Positions 53,149 to 62,412 are shown, numbered from the stretch's first letter. The stretch: DNA of 64,000 nt from Proteus hauseri ATCC 700826 (GCF_001654965.1 NZ_LXEV01000022.1:62001-126000); one strand, 5' to 3'. Notes: generated from the sequence alone by a model not told the origin. A program made the numbers and translations.

Positions 53149-54315
53149 ATGAATATTTATCGACGTTCATTACTAAAAGGTGCCAGTGCATTCTCATTAT
53201 TATTAGCCAGTCCATTTCCTGTTTATGCTAAACAAAAACAGAAAACCATTGTTGATATTTTAAAACGAGAAGTCACATTACCCAGTAATTTAGATAAAAT
53301 ATATATTGCAGATAGCGGATTGTTTTTACTTTATGCCGCCGTAGCTACCATTAATACAACAGGCGCTTTTGATGAGCGTCTTATTGCTATGCCCTCTGCA
53401 TTTCGTACCGCTGATTTAAGTTTGTATCGCCAATATACTCAAGCATTTCCTAAATTACTGTCGCTACCTGAATTTAGCGCTATGTCGAGTGGACATTTTA
53501 ATAGTGAAAAACTCATTTCGTTAAAGCCAGATGTCATTATTGTGGCAATAGGTACTTATCGAGCAATTAGCGTGAATGGTGTTTTAGATTTGCTCACAAA
53601 AGCCAATATTCCGGTGATAGTGTTTGATTTAAGTATCGATCCACTTAACAACACACCAATCAGTACAGAGATTATGGGAAATTTGCTAGGGAATACACAA
53701 CGTAGCCAAGCAATGAACATATTTCGCCAGCAACAGTTAGCCCAAGTAGAACAGCGTTTACATCAAACGCCTTTTGTTAGACCTAATATTTTATTTGAAC
53801 GTGCTGCGGGTTTCACCCCCGAATGTTGTCTCTCTTATGGCAATGGCAGCATGGGACAAATGTTACAAGTTGCCGGTGGTAAAAATCTAGGATCTGAATA
53901 TATAACAAGTACCTACGGTTTATTAAACCAAGAAACGGTTATTTATTCGAAACCTGACAAAATATTTTTAACCGGTGCTGATTGGAGTGGCTACAACCCT
54001 ACAGGTGATTGGGTTAATTTAGGTCCTGGAGCTAATTTGCAACAAGCTAAACTACAGCTTGAAACTTTAATGCAGCGCCTTGCTTATAAAACGCTTGGTG
54101 CGGTTAAAAACCAACAAGTTTACGCCATTTGGCACTCTTTTTATGACAGTCCATTCGGTTTTATTGCTGTATTACAAATGGCGAAATGGTTACACCCTCA
54201 GCGATTTTCCTACCTCGATGCTAATGCTATTTTTCATGACTACTATGATCGGTTTCTCCCCGTTAAATGGCAAGAAGGCTATTGGGTGACATTATTGACT
54301 CAAGAAAAGGAATAA
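53149..54315 (+). CDS. Tat-type siderophore-binding protein
   Basis: The protein has 388 residues from the ATG at 53149 (AGG 8 bases upstream; the ATG at 53143 is too close). The N-terminus 'MNIYRRSLLKGASAFSLLLA' carries a twin-arginine motif, so export in folded form is likely. The body is a class III iron-siderophore binding protein: 'VDILKREVTLPSNLDKIYIA', 'LISLKPDVIIVAIGTYRAIS', 'FERAAGFTPECCLSYGNGSM' and 'AVKNQQVYAIWHSFYDSPFG'. It should pass ferri-siderophore to an ABC permease, but no permease or ATPase gene is present in the operon. Confidence 0.82.
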   Translation: MNIYRRSLLKGASAFSLLLASPFPVYAKQKQKTIVDILKREVTLPSNLDKIYIADSGLFLLYAAVATINTTGAFDERLIAMPSAFRTADLSLYRQYTQAFPKLLSLPEFSAMSSGHFNSEKLISLKPDVIIVAIGTYRAISVNGVLDLLTKANIPVIVFDLSIDPLNNTPISTEIMGNLLGNTQRSQAMNIFRQQQLAQVEQRLHQTPFVRPNILFERAAGFTPECCLSYGNGSMGQMLQVAGGKNLGSEYITSTYGLLNQETVIYSKPDKIFLTGADWSGYNPTGDWVNLGPGANLQQAKLQLETLMQRLAYKTLGAVKNQQVYAIWHSFYDSPFGFIAVLQMAKWLHPQRFSYLDANAIFHDYYDRFLPVKWQEGYWVTLLTQEKE

Positions 54316-54317
54316 TT

Positions 54318-55433
54318 ATGTTTGATATCTATTCACCCGACCCTCTGCGTATTAAAGTTGAAACACAATCATCGGGTAAACGTACTATTTTATATTCCGT
54401 TAAAGGACAGCCAAATTATATGTATGTGGTACCTCGATTTTATTTAAATGAGGTATCAGATAATCTAGGTGATACAATTCATCCTGCTTTTATTGTTAAT
54501 GAAGAAATAAAAGATGCTTTCTTTTATGCGTGTTATCCAGCATCAATTCATCAAGATGAATTATTAAGCTTACCAGACCAAAAGCCAGCAACTTTATTAG
54601 ATTTACCTACTTTTCAACGACGTTCACAACAAACAGGAAAAGGTTTTCATTTAAGCACTCACGCAGAATGGGCTGCACTTATGCTTTGGTGTCGTCATCA
54701 TAAAATGAAAGAAGATGGCAACACGGATTATGGCCGTAGTTTTTTACATCCACATCAAGAAGCTATTCGAGTCGATAATAAACCTGCCGGTGATACAGAT
54801 TTTACAACGGGTGATCCAACAACTTTAACCGCACCCAAATGGGTAAATTGGTATCATGATAATAGTGAATTTGGTATTAGCGATTTATGTGGCAACCTGT
54901 GGGAATGGCAAAGTGGAATGCAATTAGATGCTGGTGAAATTCAAATCATTAAAAATAACAATGCGGTATTTTGTGGTAATTCGGCAATTAACGAACAGTG
55001 GCATTCTGTGGATTTATTAACCGGAAATACATTACCGATAAAAAATGAAAATAGTGCGAAATATGATTCTCCTTCTGCATCTTGTGATGGCAATGCAGGG
55101 CTACCTATTTTATCAACGTCAATAAAACACTATAACGGTGATCCGAAAGATAATAGCTATCCGGCGGGATTAATGGATGGTGAATTCAATGCTATGTTAT
55201 TACAAGATAATTGCTCTGTTGCTAATATTTTTAAAATACTCGGATTATATCCAGCAATTAACCAACAAGATAATGATCAAGTTTATCTTCGTAATTATGG
55301 GAAAAGAGCATTAATGCGAGGTGGTGCTTGGTATTCACAACAATGTGCTGGAATGCGTACACTTTGCCTTAGCCATGCAGCAAATCATCGTAGTACATCT
55401 GTGGGGGGGCGTATCGCTTGGATTGAGCTTTAG
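54318..55433 (+). CDS. SUMF1/formylglycine-generating-enzyme-fold protein in a siderophore operon
   Basis: The protein has 371 residues from the ATG at 54318 (AAGG 7 bases upstream, 2 bases after the previous stop). No signal peptide. The SUMF1/EgtB/PvdO fold is seen in 'GKGFHLSTHAEWAALMLWCR' (about 107-126), 'FGISDLCGNLWEWQSGMQLD' (about 185-204) and 'ALMRGGAWYSQQCAGMRTLC' ending 'SVGGRIAWIEL'. The two active-site Cys of true formylglycine-generating enzymes, expected just after RGG-W, are not in their normal places, and no sulfatase is nearby. Relatives include PvdO, needed in pyoverdine maturation, which suits a siderophore context. The function here is unknown. Confidence 0.75.
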   Translation: MFDIYSPDPLRIKVETQSSGKRTILYSVKGQPNYMYVVPRFYLNEVSDNLGDTIHPAFIVNEEIKDAFFYACYPASIHQDELLSLPDQKPATLLDLPTFQRRSQQTGKGFHLSTHAEWAALMLWCRHHKMKEDGNTDYGRSFLHPHQEAIRVDNKPAGDTDFTTGDPTTLTAPKWVNWYHDNSEFGISDLCGNLWEWQSGMQLDAGEIQIIKNNNAVFCGNSAINEQWHSVDLLTGNTLPIKNENSAKYDSPSASCDGNAGLPILSTSIKHYNGDPKDNSYPAGLMDGEFNAMLLQDNCSVANIFKILGLYPAINQQDNDQVYLRNYGKRALMRGGAWYSQQCAGMRTLCLSHAANHRSTSVGGRIAWIEL

Positions 55434-55451
55434 GTTATTAATAAAGGATTA

Positions 55452-55491
55452 AGCCCCATTATATAAATTAATTATTCGTATTAATGGGGTT
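55452..55491. terminator. Terminator of the siderophore operon
   Basis: AGCCCCATTA (55452-55461) pairs with TAATGGGGTT (55482-55491), one G-T pair, around a 20-base loop. It lies between convergent genes. Confidence 0.7.
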
Positions 55492-55513
55492 AATTTGTAA
55501 ATATATCAGTGCA

Positions 55514-56719
55514 TCAAATAGATATGTTTTTAACTGAATTGCCCCTTCTATAACCTATAAATGCGGTCAACATTACTAGCATACTGGCACTGATAGCAAC
55601 CCATGAACCAGAGTTAGTTCCAAAATAATCAACAACTTGTCCAGTTAATGCTGCTCCTATAGCAACACCAATATTTAACCCCGCTAATAACCATGTCATC
55701 CCTTCTGTTAACTGTTTTTCAGGTACCGCTTTTTCAATAAGTGACATTGTCACAATCATCATAGGAGCAAAGAATATTCCAGAAATAAATACCACTCCAC
55801 TTAAGCTATATACAGAAGCAATAATGGCTAAAGGTAATGTAGTAATAAAAGTGGCGATACCACCGACGAATAATAAACGATGTAAAGAGCTTGATAATTT
55901 TACTGCACCAAAAACAAGCCCTGAAATACAAGAGCTTACAGCATAAGCAGAGAGTACTATACTTGCTGTTGCGGGGTTCCCTTGTAAATCAGCAAAAGCA
56001 ACACTAAATATATCGATAGTGCCGACAATAATGCCCATAAATACCATAATTAATGCTAGGATTTTTACTAAAGGATAATGGATAACTGATTTGTTTTTCT
56101 CTGATGATATGATATCCATGTTCTTTTCAAGAGTGGGCTCGCTCTTTCTTTGTATCGACAACAAAAACACACCAATAGAAAGCAGAATTGTTGCAATCAA
56201 TATTCCTGCTTGAGGAAAAAATGCCACACTTAGGGCAACCGCAATAGGTGGTCCTATAATAAAGGTAACTTCATCTAATACTGTTTCTAATGAATAAGCG
56301 GTTTGTAATTGAATATTCTTTTTATAAATTGCTGTCCATCTCGCTCTTATCATCGCTGAAATACAGGGCATAAAACCCATTAATACTGCGGCAACAAAAA
56401 ATAGGCTTATATGCCACTGTAACCAAGAGATAAATAGCATTAGCCCCGTACCTAACACACTGATTAATGTGAAAATAGGTAAAACATTACCCTGCCCATA
56501 ACTATCCACTAATCGAGAAATTTGTGGTGATAATATGGCGTAAGTGAAAACAAAACAGGCAGAAATCGCCCCTGCTAAAGCATAACTTTCTTGAGTTTGT
56601 GAAATCATCATAATGATACCAATACCCATCATTGGTAATGGCAAACGTGCAACTAATCCCGCTAGGGTAAATAAAACTGTTCCCTGATGACTAAACAGCT
56701 TTTTATAAGTCTTTATCAT
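55514..56719 (-). CDS. MFS transporter divergent from a TetR regulator
   Basis: The protein has 401 residues from the ATG at 56719 (GAGG 6 bases upstream); an in-frame ATG at 56746 lacks such a site. About 12 membrane helices, with 'GLVARLPLPMMGIGIIMMIS', 'ISRLVDSYGQGNVLPIFTL', 'ISAMIRARWTAIYKKNIQLQ' and 'YSLETVLDEVTFIIGPPIAV'. This resembles a group of enterobacterial MFS proteins linked to drug or metabolite export. The divergent TetR gene and CATAC-type operators in the 112-base gap suggest substrate-induced expression. Confidence 0.8.
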   Translation of the reverse strand: MIKTYKKLFSHQGTVLFTLAGLVARLPLPMMGIGIIMMISQTQESYALAGAISACFVFTYAILSPQISRLVDSYGQGNVLPIFTLISVLGTGLMLFISWLQWHISLFFVAAVLMGFMPCISAMIRARWTAIYKKNIQLQTAYSLETVLDEVTFIIGPPIAVALSVAFFPQAGILIATILLSIGVFLLSIQRKSEPTLEKNMDIISSEKNKSVIHYPLVKILALIMVFMGIIVGTIDIFSVAFADLQGNPATASIVLSAYAVSSCISGLVFGAVKLSSSLHRLLFVGGIATFITTLPLAIIASVYSLSGVVFISGIFFAPMMIVTMSLIEKAVPEKQLTEGMTWLLAGLNIGVAIGAALTGQVVDYFGTNSGSWVAISASMLVMLTAFIGYRRGNSVKNISI

Positions 56720-56767
56720 ACACTTCCTCGTTTTTATCCTTGCCATTTAGACAACAGATTAAGATAA

Positions 56768-56839
56768 TACATACACTACGTATGTATAAATCATATATAC
56801 ATACGAAATGAATGTAAACATACAAGCAGTTCGTATGTA
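56768..56839. promoter_or_regulatory. Cluster of TetR/AcrR-type operator elements
   Basis: TACATAC-N5-GTATGTA (56768-56786) is a perfect palindrome. TACATACGAA (56798-56807) recurs inverted as TTCGTATGTA (56830-56839), and TACATACGAAATGAATGTA resembles the E. coli AcrR operator. Both divergent genes should be controlled. Confidence 0.65.
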
Positions 56840-56858
56840 AGATATTATTGGAGGAAAA

Positions 56859-57440
56859 ATGGCAAGACGTACTCGCGCTGAAATGGAAGAAACGAGATTG
56901 TTATTGTTAGAGACAGCAAGAAAAGTTTTTTGTTATCAAGGTTATACTGATGCATCTATGGATGATTTAACTGCTCAAGCGGGTTTAACCCGTGGAGCGT
57001 TATATCATCACTTTGGTGATAAAAAAGGTTTATTATCTGCTGTTGTTGCACAAATTGATGCTGAGATGGACGCGCGTTTACAAGCAATATCAGATAATAC
57101 GGCTGATCTTTGGCTTGCGTTTTCACAGCGTTGTCATACTTATTTAGCAATGGCACTTGAACCCGAAATTCAGCGTATTATTATGCGAGATGCTCGGGCA
57201 ATTTTAAGTGATAAAGTATCAGAGCCATCTCAAAGTTGTATTATCTCGATGAGTGCAATGATCAAACAACTTATAGATAATAAAACTCTTAAAGATGTTG
57301 ATCCTGAAACCTTAGCGTTATTTATTTATGGTAGTTTAGAAGCAGCGGCACTGTGGATAGCAAATAGTCATGACGGTGATGAGCAATTAAGAAAAGCACA
57401 ATTAACACTCGATATACTGCTAAATAGTTTACGTGCTTAA
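56859..57440 (+). CDS. TetR/AcrR-family repressor
   Basis: This 193-residue regulator has the N-terminal helix-turn-helix 'YTDASMDDLTAQAGLTRGAL' and 'YHHFGDKKGLLSAVVAQID' (about 29-66), then a helical ligand domain. TTGGAGGAAAA gives a strong ribosome site. It is divergent from the MFS gene at 55514-56719 across AcrR-like operators, so it most likely represses that transporter and itself until a drug or metabolite binds. A 10-bp stem terminator follows. Confidence 0.88.
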   Translation: MARRTRAEMEETRLLLLETARKVFCYQGYTDASMDDLTAQAGLTRGALYHHFGDKKGLLSAVVAQIDAEMDARLQAISDNTADLWLAFSQRCHTYLAMALEPEIQRIIMRDARAILSDKVSEPSQSCIISMSAMIKQLIDNKTLKDVDPETLALFIYGSLEAAALWIANSHDGDEQLRKAQLTLDILLNSLRA

Positions 57441-57468
57441 CTTTAATATTAAATAAACCTCAATGCTA

Positions 57469-57505
57469 AATAACAAGGTGTTTTACAGCTCCTTGTTATT
57501 ATTTG
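57469..57505 (+). terminator. Terminator of the TetR gene
   Basis: AATAACAAGG (57469-57478) pairs perfectly with CCTTGTTATT (57491-57500), followed by ATTTG and more T's. Confidence 0.8.
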
Positions 57506-57517
57506 TTTTATATTTCC

Positions 57518-57658
57518 CTAATACTGAGTAATGCGCCATATCGCGTCCCCCTGCCATTGCTCCTCAATAAAATCAAGGAAGTATCGTACTTTAGGCGATA
57601 AATGACGCGTTGAAGGATAAACTGCACAAATTGATGGTAAATTAACGGTGTGATCCAT
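57518..57658 (-). pseudogene. C-terminal remnant of a LysR regulator
   Basis: Forty-six residues reading 'MDHTVNLPSICAVYPSTRHL' and 'SPKVRYFLDFIEEQWQ' match the last part of LysR proteins (AVYPSTRHLSPKVR-FLDF). The helix-turn-helix and most of the effector domain are gone. It abuts an MFS remnant on the other strand, marking a deletion. Confidence 0.75.
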
Positions 57659-57659
57659 T

Positions 57660-57836
57660 TCTGCTTATATTGCTATTTTTAATCTAGCAATAGCAATAGC
57701 AGTAGGTGCCTATTTAGGTGGTTATTTTGTTGATGGTTATAGCCTATTTATTACACTTATTATCGCAATATTATGTGTTCTGTTTGCATTGATAGGCGTT
57801 GGTTTTTCTTGTTTTAGACAGCAACAAAGGCGCTAA
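57660..57836 (+). pseudogene. C-terminal remnant of an MFS transporter
   Basis: Fifty-eight residues reading 'SAYIAIFNLAIAIAVGAYLG' and 'GYFVDGYSLFITLIIA', then 'FSCFRQQQRR', resemble the last two helices of an AraJ/SotB-like MFS exporter. There is no start codon or ribosome site. It begins at the same base where the LysR remnant ends. Confidence 0.7.
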
Positions 57837-57839
57837 TTA

Positions 57840-57884
57840 TATCAGGGTAATTTTAAATAAAAATTTATTGTAATTACCCTGATA
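57840..57884. terminator. Terminator between the MFS remnant and the second TetR gene
   Basis: TATCAGGGTAATT (57840-57852) pairs perfectly with AATTACCCTGATA (57872-57884). Confidence 0.8.
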
Positions 57885-57901
57885 ATTTAGGCTTATGCTA
57901 A

Positions 57902-58498
57902 TTAATTTAATAACTGAGTAAATTGCTGATAAAGCATTTCACCTAATGTGTCGGGTGTATATTCAGTGCTTGTTTCTAAATTATCAACCGCCGCATGCAT
58001 GCCATGATAAATTAGTGTGCTAGTTAATTCGAGTTGCAGTACTTGCCATATTTTATTTTTTGTTCCATCAACTAAAATAGCCTGCAATTGTTGCATCGCC
58101 CTATTTTCATGAATATTTCCGCTTTGATGAAACGCTTGGTGAAATAACATATCGTGTAGTTCACGCTTTTCTACATAAGCAATAACGCTATTTTCACACC
58201 ACTGTTTTAATTTAGCTTGATAATCATGAGGTTCACATTTTGCTATTGCATCAGCGACTTTATCAAGATACCAATCCATATAACGGGTTCTTAACGCCTC
58301 TAGAACATCGGTTTTAGCGGCAAAATAGTGATAATAAGTCCCTTTAGCAACACCTGCTTTTTTTACGATATCGCTAACCGTTGTTGCATCAAATCCTTTT
58401 TCAAGAAAAAGAGCTTCTGCTGCATTCATTAATTCTTCTAAGCGAATTTCCGCCGGCTTAGTTCTTGGTTTATCTGTTAGTTGCTCTTCTAATGACAT
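57902..58498 (-). CDS. TetR-family repressor (second)
   Basis: This 198-residue regulator has the helix-turn-helix 'FDATTVSDIVKKAGVAKGTY' followed by 'YHYFAAKTDVLEALRTRY' (about 36-72) and a helical ligand-binding domain. It is divergent from the 14-helix MFS exporter at 58650, with the palindrome GACCGAC-G-GTCGGTC in between. A near copy of that palindrome is found in the promoter of the siderophore receptor at 50876, so this repressor may also control iron uptake. The ligand is unknown. Confidence 0.87.
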   Translation of the reverse strand: MSLEEQLTDKPRTKPAEIRLEELMNAAEALFLEKGFDATTVSDIVKKAGVAKGTYYHYFAAKTDVLEALRTRYMDWYLDKVADAIAKCEPHDYQAKLKQWCENSVIAYVEKRELHDMLFHQAFHQSGNIHENRAMQQLQAILVDGTKNKIWQVLQLELTSTLIYHGMHAAVDNLETSTEYTPDTLGEMLYQQFTQLLN

Positions 58499-58586
58499 TG
58501 CTTATCCCCTTCAAGTCGCCTGCAAAGGTTACTCTATATTGAGTTTAGTCTCAATGATGATAAATAAAACTCATTATCAATAACAA

Positions 58587-58604
58587 TTGACCGACGGTCG
58601 GTCG
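58587..58604. promoter_or_regulatory. TetR operator of the EmrB-type MFS gene
   Basis: TTGACCGACGGTCGGTCG contains perfect 7-bp arms GACCGAC/GTCGGTC around a central G. TATTAT at 58607-58612 may be the -10 element, so the operator overlaps the promoter. Confidence 0.7.
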
Positions 58605-58649
58605 AGTATTATGATGGCGATATTACTTAGCAACCTAGGCAGTAAATTT

Positions 58650-60152
58650 ATGAATTATTTAAAGCGATTATCGCTAATTAGCGCTATTTGTTTAGGGACT
58701 TTTATGGCAACGCTGGATATCAGTATTGTTAATGTTGCATTACCTACAATTCAAAATGATATTCATGCCGATATGTCAACCTTACAATGGATTGTAGATG
58801 CTTATGCTCTTTGTTTATCTGCTTGTATTCTCTCTTCTGGTCCATTAAGCGACCGATTTGGTCGAAAGAGAATATGGCTATGGGGCGTGATTATTTTTAC
58901 ATTAGGTTCGCTTATTTGCGCTATTGCACAACAGCATACTGTATTAATTTTAGGACGTATTATTCAAGGCATGGCTGCCGCTGCGCTTATTCCGGGTGCC
59001 CTCTCATTAATTACTCATGCTTTTCCTATTGATATTGAGCGTATTCGTATTATTGGTATTTGGTCGTCAGTTAGTGCGTTATCACTAATTATTGGCCCCA
59101 TTTTAGGTGGTGTTTTAGTTCATACTAGTGGTTGGCCGAGCATATTTCTTATTAATATTCCCATTGGTATTATTACTGTATTGCTTGGGTGGTATGGATT
59201 AAAAGAAAGTGCAGATCCTGATAATGTTGCTCTTGACCCATTTGGACAAATAACCAGTATGTTAGGATTAGGTTTACTAACTTACGGCCTAATTGAAGCG
59301 GGTTCTGTGGGCTGGGTACATATAAAAACGTTATCAACATTATTTTCTGGTGTTATTTTTCTTGCTCTTTTTGTAGTAATAGAAAAACGTGTTGCTAGGC
59401 CACTATTGCCATTAAGTTTATTTAAAGATCGCGCTTTCTTTCAATATAATTTTTCTTCTTTTACATTGGGGTTTGCCACTTATAGTAATGTGTTTTTTAT
59501 TGCTTTCTTTTTGCAAAAAGCACAAGGATGGAGCGCATTAGAAACTGGCTGGAGAATGGCGCCTGAGTTTATTGCAATGGCACTGTTCTCTATGTCTTTT
59601 GGCCGTTTTTCTGCTTATTTTTCTGTTAGAAAACTCATGGTTTGTGGTTTCTTATTTATTGCTGTTTCATCCTGTTTATTAGCTACATTGCATACAGATA
59701 GTCACTATGGAATAACAGGAAGTTATTTATTTATTCTTGGCGCTGGAATGGGACTATCTACCCCTGCTATTGGTGCTTTAGTTATGAAGAGTGTTGAACT
59801 TTCTCGCTCGGGAATGGCATCAGCAACAATGAATGCATTAAGACAAACCGGTATGACGATGGGAATTGCGCTATTAGGTACATTAATGGTGCAACAAACT
59901 ATCCATTATATGGTTACTCAAAGTCAGTTATTAGGAATATCAGTAAGTTATATTGAAATTGTTGGTTTGGTCACTGAAAATATTGGTGATGGTTTAGATG
60001 CTTCTTTATTAACACTATTACCTGAAGCCTTTAATTCTGGTTTTGCTTATGCAATTGCAACTGCGGGTATTTCTTGTTTTCTTACCTTATTAGTGGTGCT
60101 TTACCCATCAAAGGTAAGTAATAAAACAGTTCATCAGCAAATTACTGAATAA
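58650..60152 (+). CDS. EmrB/QacA-type 14-helix MFS exporter
   Basis: The protein has 500 residues from the ATG at 58650. Earlier in-frame starts (58611, 58587) lie in the operator and -10 region and are unlikely. 'GTFMATLDISIVNVALPTIQ' and 'WIVDAYALCLSACILSSGPL' are DHA2 signatures, followed by 'DRFGRKRIWLWG' and 'LSLITHAFP'. About 14 helices; drug:H+ antiport in the inner membrane is expected. No EmrA-type adaptor is adjacent, so it probably works alone like QacA. The divergent TetR gene is its likely repressor. Confidence 0.87.
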   Translation: MNYLKRLSLISAICLGTFMATLDISIVNVALPTIQNDIHADMSTLQWIVDAYALCLSACILSSGPLSDRFGRKRIWLWGVIIFTLGSLICAIAQQHTVLILGRIIQGMAAAALIPGALSLITHAFPIDIERIRIIGIWSSVSALSLIIGPILGGVLVHTSGWPSIFLINIPIGIITVLLGWYGLKESADPDNVALDPFGQITSMLGLGLLTYGLIEAGSVGWVHIKTLSTLFSGVIFLALFVVIEKRVARPLLPLSLFKDRAFFQYNFSSFTLGFATYSNVFFIAFFLQKAQGWSALETGWRMAPEFIAMALFSMSFGRFSAYFSVRKLMVCGFLFIAVSSCLLATLHTDSHYGITGSYLFILGAGMGLSTPAIGALVMKSVELSRSGMASATMNALRQTGMTMGIALLGTLMVQQTIHYMVTQSQLLGISVSYIEIVGLVTENIGDGLDASLLTLLPEAFNSGFAYAIATAGISCFLTLLVVLYPSKVSNKTVHQQITE

Positions 60153-60183
60153 TTAAATCTAGAGGTTATAGTAACGGTATGTA

Positions 60184-61071
60184 TTATAAATGGTCAGATA
60201 AATAATCGAGAAAATGTTCAATATTACGTGAAAGTGAACTACGACTAGCATAAATGGCCAATAGATCTATCGAGGCGGGTTGTTGAGGAAAATCAATTGC
60301 CCGCAATTTTCCTGCTTTAATTGCATCAATACAACAATGTTCAGCTAAGATTGCAAAACCTAATCCTTGTAATACACCCGATTTAGCTAAAATAGCGCTA
60401 TTGACGCGATAACGACTGTTAATATTTATTTTTATGGGCTGTTTATTTTTATCAATAAATATCCAAGGTTGTCCTTCAAGTGCACTTAAACTTGAAATAC
60501 AAGGTAATTGACTCAGTTGCTCTATTTCTGTTGGTATTCCTGTTTTAGTTAATAATTTATCTGACGCCACAACAACACTACGCCATGTTTTTATTACACG
60601 AGAATGATAGCTGCTATCAGATAAATTACCGCGATGAAAAGTTAATAGTAAGTCGATATCATCGTTAATAACATTACGAGGCATCAGCTGAGTATCACAT
60701 TGAATAATAAGCTTAGGATGAAGTGCAGCAAAATTCGCTAAAATATCAGCAAGTAGTTCACTACCATATTCGCTAGGAATAGTTAGACGAAAAGTTCCTG
60801 TTAATGGGCCATGACTAGTAATTTGGCAGACCGTATTATCAAGTTCGGTGAGTGTTTTTTTTCCTTGTTGATAGAGCGTTTTTCCCTGCTCTGTTAACCG
60901 CATTTGTCGAGTCGTTCTATCGATTAATTTGCAACTAAGTTGCTGCTCAAGTTGTTTTATTGCACGACTAATATTAGAGGTAGGAATTGATAGTTGGCGT
61001 GCTGCGCCCACAAATTGCCCTTGTTCTGCAACAGCTAAGAATATACGTAATAAATTAAGGTCAATCTGCAT
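60184..61071 (-). CDS. LysR-family regulator
   Basis: The protein has 295 residues if started at 61071, where 'MQIDLNLLRIFLAVAEQGQF' fits the usual LysR beginning; a longer form to 61128 is possible, and no good ribosome site separates them. Helix-turn-helix 'VGAARQLSIPTSNISRAIKQ' is followed by a CysB-like effector domain. It belongs to the group with single-residue spacing typical of AaeR/DmlR-like regulators ('GTFRLTIPSEYGSELLADIL'). It lies 31 bases after an EmrB-type MFS gene (convergent) and is followed upstream by accA on the same strand. Confidence 0.82.
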   Translation of the reverse strand: MQIDLNLLRIFLAVAEQGQFVGAARQLSIPTSNISRAIKQLEQQLSCKLIDRTTRQMRLTEQGKTLYQQGKKTLTELDNTVCQITSHGPLTGTFRLTIPSEYGSELLADILANFAALHPKLIIQCDTQLMPRNVINDDIDLLLTFHRGNLSDSSYHSRVIKTWRSVVVASDKLLTKTGIPTEIEQLSQLPCISSLSALEGQPWIFIDKNKQPIKININSRYRVNSAILAKSGVLQGLGFAILAEHCCIDAIKAGKLRAIDFPQQPASIDLLAIYASRSSLSRNIEHFLDYLSDHL

Positions 61072-61148
61072 AACGTTATCACTGCCTATCATATTTTTGT
61101 TGTTTGATATAGGCAGTGTAACATCCATTTTTATTTAACCGTAAAGAA

Positions 61149-62111
61149 TTAACAGTAACCGTAGGACATTAATTTTTGATAACGATCCTCTAACAGTTCA
61201 TCAATTGATAATAATTTTAACTGAGCCAAATCAATAAGAAGTTGTTGCTTGAGAAACTCTGCGGCTTGTTGATATTCACGATGTGCGCCCCCTAAAGGTT
61301 CAGGAATTATAGCGTCAATAATTCCTAATGATTGTAATTTAGGTGCTGTCATTCCCATCGCCTCTGCCGCTAATGGAGCTTTATCAGAATTTTTCCATAA
61401 AATAGAGGCGCAACCTTCTGGTGATATTGCAGCGTAAGTGCTGTATTGCAACATATTAACACGATCACCAACACCAATAGCTAATGCGCCACCAGAACAG
61501 CCTTCTCCGGTAATAGTACAAATAACAGGCGTTTTTAAGCGTGACATTTCTAAGATATTTCGTGCAATAGCTTCTGCTTGTCCTCGTTCTTCAGCACCAA
61601 CACCAGGATAAGCACCGGCTGAATCAATAAAAATAATAACTGGTAAATGAAAACGTTCCGCCATCTTCATTAGGCGCAGTGATTTACGATACCCTTCGGG
61701 TGATGGCATACCAAAATTGCGGCGAACTTTTTCTTTGGTATCGCGGCCTTTTTGTTGACCAATAATCATAACGGGCATGTTATCCAAACGCGCTAATCCA
61801 GCAACAATAGCTTTGTCATCGGCATAAGCTCTGTCACCCGCTAGTTCCTGAAAATCAGTAAAAATAGCGTTGATATAATCTAATGTATAAGGTCGCATCG
61901 GATGGCGAGCTAATTGCACAATTTCCCAAGCGCCTAAATCAGCGAAAATAGAACGTGTTAATGAGAGGCTTTTTTGTCGTAAACGAGAAATCTCTTCATC
62001 TAAATTAATCCCTGTAGGTTCGTCTTGAGACTGTTTAAATGTAAGTAACGCATCAATCTTTTCGTCTAGCTCTACAATTGGCTTTTCAAATCCAAGATGA
62101 ATATAAGACAT
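61149..62111 (-). CDS. accA: Acetyl-CoA carboxylase carboxyltransferase alpha subunit, probable second copy
   Basis: The protein has 320 residues from the ATG at 62111 (GAGG 6 bases upstream), close to E. coli AccA (319). It forms, with AccD, the carboxyltransferase making malonyl-CoA. '[20 protein letters not shown]', '[20 protein letters not shown]', '[20 protein letters not shown]' and '[20 protein letters not shown]' are conserved. Differences from E. coli as recalled include IDSAGAYPG for IDTPGAYPG and GEGCSGG for GEGGSGG. It stands alone beside LysR and MFS genes rather than in the usual lpxB-rnhB-dnaE-accA-tilS neighbourhood, suggesting an accessory paralogue. Confidence 0.85.
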   Translation of the reverse strand: MSYIHLGFEKPIVELDEKIDALLTFKQSQDEPTGINLDEEISRLRQKSLSLTRSIFADLGAWEIVQLARHPMRPYTLDYINAIFTDFQELAGDRAYADDKAIVAGLARLDNMPVMIIGQQKGRDTKEKVRRNFGMPSPEGYRKSLRLMKMAERFHLPVIIFIDSAGAYPGVGAEERGQAEAIARNILEMSRLKTPVICTITGEGCSGGALAIGVGDRVNMLQYSTYAAISPEGCASILWKNSDKAPLAAEAMGMTAPKLQSLGIIDAIIPEPLGGAHREYQQAAEFLKQQLLIDLAQLKLLSIDELLEDRYQKLMSYGYC

Positions 62112-62412
62112 AACAAACCTCATGCTTTATGTAGCAATAATCAATAATCGTCTCAGTCTAAAAAAAATGGTTAATAGAGGATAGTTTTAAATCTGATAAA
62201 CACTGTTATCAAAAATGGGATAATAAATATTTGGTAAGAAAAACTGCAAAAAATACGAGGTTAAAAAGAGCTTTTTCATATTTTTTAAACTATACAGTCA
62301 TCAATAACTCATGTATTAATACACAGTTAGATATGACTATTTTTCAGTCGTTTAAAAAACACAAAAATATTAAATATAGTTAAACAATTCAAATAATTAA
62401 AATAAAGATAAT

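Noticed and set aside
54318-55433. Active formylglycine-generating enzyme for a sulfatase
   Set aside because: The usual active-site cysteines are not in place and no sulfatase gene lies in the window.
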